This document shows positions 61,667-64,000 of a DNA stretch of 64,000 nucleotides, one piece after another (position 1 is the stretch's first letter; every line of letters begins with the position of its first letter). Origin of the DNA: Microbacterium invictum (GTDB lineage Bacteria; Actinomycetota; Actinomycetes; Actinomycetales; Microbacteriaceae); the NCBI RefSeq assembly GCF_014197265.1, contig NZ_JACIFH010000001.1, positions 3,162,001 through 3,226,000 of the forward strand. Reading direction: 5' to 3'. The position numbers and the translations under genes are program-made. Under the pieces are notes generated by a model. It ran no database searches. It was not told the origin of the DNA and worked only from the letters and a program-made list of their open reading frames with translations.

Positions 61667-63985
61667 TCAGCGGGCGACGGGCTGCCACGGGCCGCGGGCG
61701 CGGACGTGCACGGCGTCGAGGGACAGCAGAGCGGATGTGGTCGCGGCGAGGCGCTCGGCTGCGGTGGCCGGCAGTGCGATCGTCGAGCTGGATGCCAGGG
61801 GAAGCACGTGGAACGTTACCTCAGAGTCCGCCGTCACGCCCGCATCGGCGAGCGACACCGACCAGCGGGTGCCGTCCCAGAACCGGTCGTCCACCGGGCG
61901 CCCGTCCACCCGCAGTTGCGCGACATCGCCCGCCCAGTCGATCTCGAGCACGGCGTCCTGCCCCGGCTCGGCCGCCGACGCCGGCAACGGCAACCGGTAC
62001 ACGGCCGCCGCCTCTTCGAGCACCTCGGCGCTCGGGGCGCTGTGCCGCGGGCCCTGGAACCCGTAGTCGGCGGCGGCCGGCGCCGCAGCGCGCACCTCGG
62101 CCGGAACGATCTCCTCCCGCTGCGGGGCGGGGCCGCTCGGCACCACGCCGAGCCACGACCGCGTCGCCGGATCGTACGCCGAGACGGGCACGCCCGCCGG
62201 TCGCGCGTGCACGACCGGGTCGGCGCCCCAGGTCAGGTCGCCGGAACTCAGCAGCAGGCGCCGCGCCCCGGAATCCAGTTCCTGCACCCACAGCGGGGTG
62301 TCCGCCGGCAGCACCAGCACGTCGATGCCGCCCAGGCGCACCGGCGCGAGCCCGGGGGTCACCGAGCTGACCTTCCCGTCGACCGAGATGTCGGGGGCGA
62401 TACCGTCCGCGGCGACGAGTACGAGCGTCGGCACCGCGGAGGCAGGATCGCCCGCCACCGCAGGCAGCACGGTGACCGCCGAGGCGGTCGCCCAATCCAC
62501 CCTCGATCCGCCCAGCGACAGCCCGACCGGCCAGCGCGCCAGGGTGCCGGCCGGCACGGTGATCGGATGCGCCGGGAACTCGACGGCACCGGCATCCAGC
62601 TCCACACGCAACCGCACGCCGTGCGCATCGGCGACCTGCTCGTGCGGCTGATGGTGCGAGATGATCACGAACCCGGCGTCGCCGTCTGACCGCAGCGCCC
62701 AGCGCAGCGTCTCACGGTCGTCCAGTCCCGCGGGCCGCTCGTCGGGCAGTGACGAGGTCATGCCGCCGAGCAGGTCGCCGAACGCCGCGAGGAATGCGTG
62801 CTGCTCGCGCATGAGCGCGTACGACGACGCGCGATCTCCGGACTGGCCGATCGGGGCGTGGAAGTCGTAGCCGAGCTCGGGCATGTCGTTCGGGTAGCCG
62901 GTCGCATGCGACTCCTGCATCGCCGGGGCCGGATTCGTGCCGCCGACGTACATGAAGTAGCCCTGCCACGCCGACCCGTTGCCGATCTTCACGTGCGCGA
63001 GCGCCGCGATGTCGCGCCCCGTCAACACCGGGCGGCGGTGATAGGCGGTGGCCATGCCGCTGCCCAGCTCGCACGTCGCCGGCGGGAACCCGTGCAGGTC
63101 ACCGCGTGCACTCGCGGCCGGGGCGGCCGTGTCACCGGCATCCATCTCAGCGCTCGTGCCCGGTGTCCTGCCGGCATCTGCCCCATCGAGCGCGGCGCGC
63201 ACGTCGGCGCCCACGCCCGGGTCGTCCCAGTCGTGCGAGGGGAAGAAGTGCGCCCGGAAGGTGGGATGCCAGGGTTCGCCCGGGTCGACCCAGAAGCCGT
63301 CGGCGTATCCGCCGAACAGGGGGAATACTTCACCGTCGGGCAGGTCGGCGCCGCCCCAGCCTGTCGCGGTCCACAGCGGCGCGGCGATGCCCGCCTCGCG
63401 CGCGAGACGCTTCAGAGTGACCAGGTGCTCGGGCCGGTCGTACAGTTCGTTCTCGAGCTGGACGGCGATGACCGGTCCGCCCGGCTGCGCCCGGCCACCG
63501 AGTGCCGCGGCCAGCTGCGCGAACCACTCGCGGACCAGCTCCAGATACCGCGGGTCGTCGCTGCGGTGGGTGACATCGCCGTGCTGCGCCCAGTCGGGGA
63601 AGCCGCCGTTGCGGGCCTCGCCGTGCACCCACGGGCCGATGCGCAGCGCCACGTCGAGGCCGGCCGCCGCGCACTCATCGAGGAACGCGCCGACGTCGAG
63701 GTTGCCGTCGAAGTTCGCCACGCCGCGCTCTGGCGAGTGGTGCAGCCAGAACACGTACGTCGACGCGACGGTGATCCCGCCCGCCTTCAGCTGCTGCAGG
63801 CGTTCCCGCCACCGTGCACGCGGCAGCCGGCTGTAGTGGATCTCGCCGGATGCCGGCACCCACGGCACGCCGCCGCGCAGCAGGGCGCGGTCGGTGACCG
63901 TCAGGCCTCGGGCGGCTTCACCGGCGGCCGGCATGGGAGCGGGGACGGCCGGCTGGGACCAGCCGTGGTGGCTGACGGTCGGCAT
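61667..63985 (-). CDS. GH35 family beta-galactosidase
   Basis: A beta-galactosidase of 772 residues without signal peptide, hence cytoplasmic. The N-terminal TIM barrel begins LLRGGVPWVPASGEIHYSRLPRARWRERLQQLKAGGITVASTYVFWLHHSPERG, the GH35 signature. The acid/base is Glu180 in VIAVQLENELYDRP. The nucleophile Glu is probably in PPATCELGSGMATAYHRRP. WQGYFMYVGGTNPA and beta domains follow. The start ATG 63985 overlaps an upstream stop on the same strand (TGATG), so another gene of the operon, ending in VSGR, lies beyond the window edge; in such operons this is often a sugar ABC permease. It would cleave imported galacto-oligosaccharides to feed galK. Confidence 0.9.
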   Translation of the reverse strand: MPTVSHHGWSQPAVPAPMPAAGEAARGLTVTDRALLRGGVPWVPASGEIHYSRLPRARWRERLQQLKAGGITVASTYVFWLHHSPERGVANFDGNLDVGAFLDECAAAGLDVALRIGPWVHGEARNGGFPDWAQHGDVTHRSDDPRYLELVREWFAQLAAALGGRAQPGGPVIAVQLENELYDRPEHLVTLKRLAREAGIAAPLWTATGWGGADLPDGEVFPLFGGYADGFWVDPGEPWHPTFRAHFFPSHDWDDPGVGADVRAALDGADAGRTPGTSAEMDAGDTAAPAASARGDLHGFPPATCELGSGMATAYHRRPVLTGRDIAALAHVKIGNGSAWQGYFMYVGGTNPAPAMQESHATGYPNDMPELGYDFHAPIGQSGDRASSYALMREQHAFLAAFGDLLGGMTSSLPDERPAGLDDRETLRWALRSDGDAGFVIISHHQPHEQVADAHGVRLRVELDAGAVEFPAHPITVPAGTLARWPVGLSLGGSRVDWATASAVTVLPAVAGDPASAVPTLVLVAADGIAPDISVDGKVSSVTPGLAPVRLGGIDVLVLPADTPLWVQELDSGARRLLLSSGDLTWGADPVVHARPAGVPVSAYDPATRSWLGVVPSGPAPQREEIVPAEVRAAAPAAADYGFQGPRHSAPSAEVLEEAAAVYRLPLPASAAEPGQDAVLEIDWAGDVAQLRVDGRPVDDRFWDGTRWSVSLADAGVTADSEVTFHVLPLASSSTIALPATAAERLAATTSALLSLDAVHVRARGPWQPVAR

Positions 63986-64000
63986 CAGCGACCACTCACG

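Overview
The window is high-GC actinobacterial DNA, most likely from Microbacterium or a close relative in Microbacteriaceae. The grounds are the GC-rich codon use, many start codons that follow a TANNNT -10 box by only 6-8 nt (leaderless transcripts), a DUF222/HNH gene, an F420-type luciferase-like oxidoreductase, an alditol oxidase, and sugar loci each run by its own LacI-type repressor. No rRNA, tRNA, CRISPR array, transposase or phage gene was seen.

Layout. 0-14.3 kb is mostly core metabolism: a PEP synthase with its regulator (ppsR-ppsA), an SDR, a GNAT, a DUF222/HNH protein, a thioesterase, a membrane protein, a three-gene operon of unrecognised membrane-anchored proteins, and bifunctional proline catabolism (putA). 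14.3-25 kb is an arabinan/arabinoside locus: ABC transporter (binding protein and two permeases), cytoplasmic GH43, a YesL-type protein, a frameshifted GH51 arabinofuranosidase, an exported GH43 lipoprotein, a LacI repressor and a divergent alditol/sugar-lactone oxidase. Three copies of a TANAACGTTGTA palindrome tie these together. 25-33 kb holds a TetR regulator, an arginine-catabolism pair (ddaH-like, rocD), a sulfite-oxidase-like molybdoenzyme, an MFS exporter and a nitronate monooxygenase. 33-44 kb holds the L-rhamnose operon rhaM-rhaI-rhaD-rhaB with a divergent LacI regulator, a MarR-MFS operon paralogous to the earlier exporter, and an exported PL11 rhamnogalacturonan lyase. A shared operator suggests the lyase belongs to the rhamnose regulon. 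44-53.6 kb holds an alpha/beta hydrolase, lipoate ligase, an orphan DNA methyltransferase, a decayed carboxylesterase, TetR, a GH3 glycosidase, an LLM oxidoreductase, a haloperoxidase-like hydrolase and a YdeI-family protein. 53.6-64 kb is a galactose/galactoside locus: galT-galK, LacI repressor, GH95, an orphan antitoxin, galE-thuA and a GH35 beta-galactosidase. Three TGTTnACGTCAACA-like operators link galT, the repressor gene and galE.

Together the window reads as plant cell-wall (pectin side chain, arabinan, galactan) utilisation: exported PL11 and GH43 enzymes cut polymers, an ABC importer takes up products, cytoplasmic GH51/GH43/GH95/GH35/GH3 enzymes release sugars, and the rha and gal enzymes feed central metabolism.

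The most unusual features are three families of palindromic repeats. One is a 74-bp palindrome lying in frame inside the DNA methyltransferase gene. A second is two 85-bp palindromes bracketing the arabinan locus. The third is a tandem pair between rhaI and rhaD. Other points of interest are a pair of MarR/MFS promoters with identical architecture, an apparent strong excess of the heptamer GGATGCC, and several gene remnants (acyl-CoA dehydrogenase, MarR, PIN toxin, carboxylesterase).
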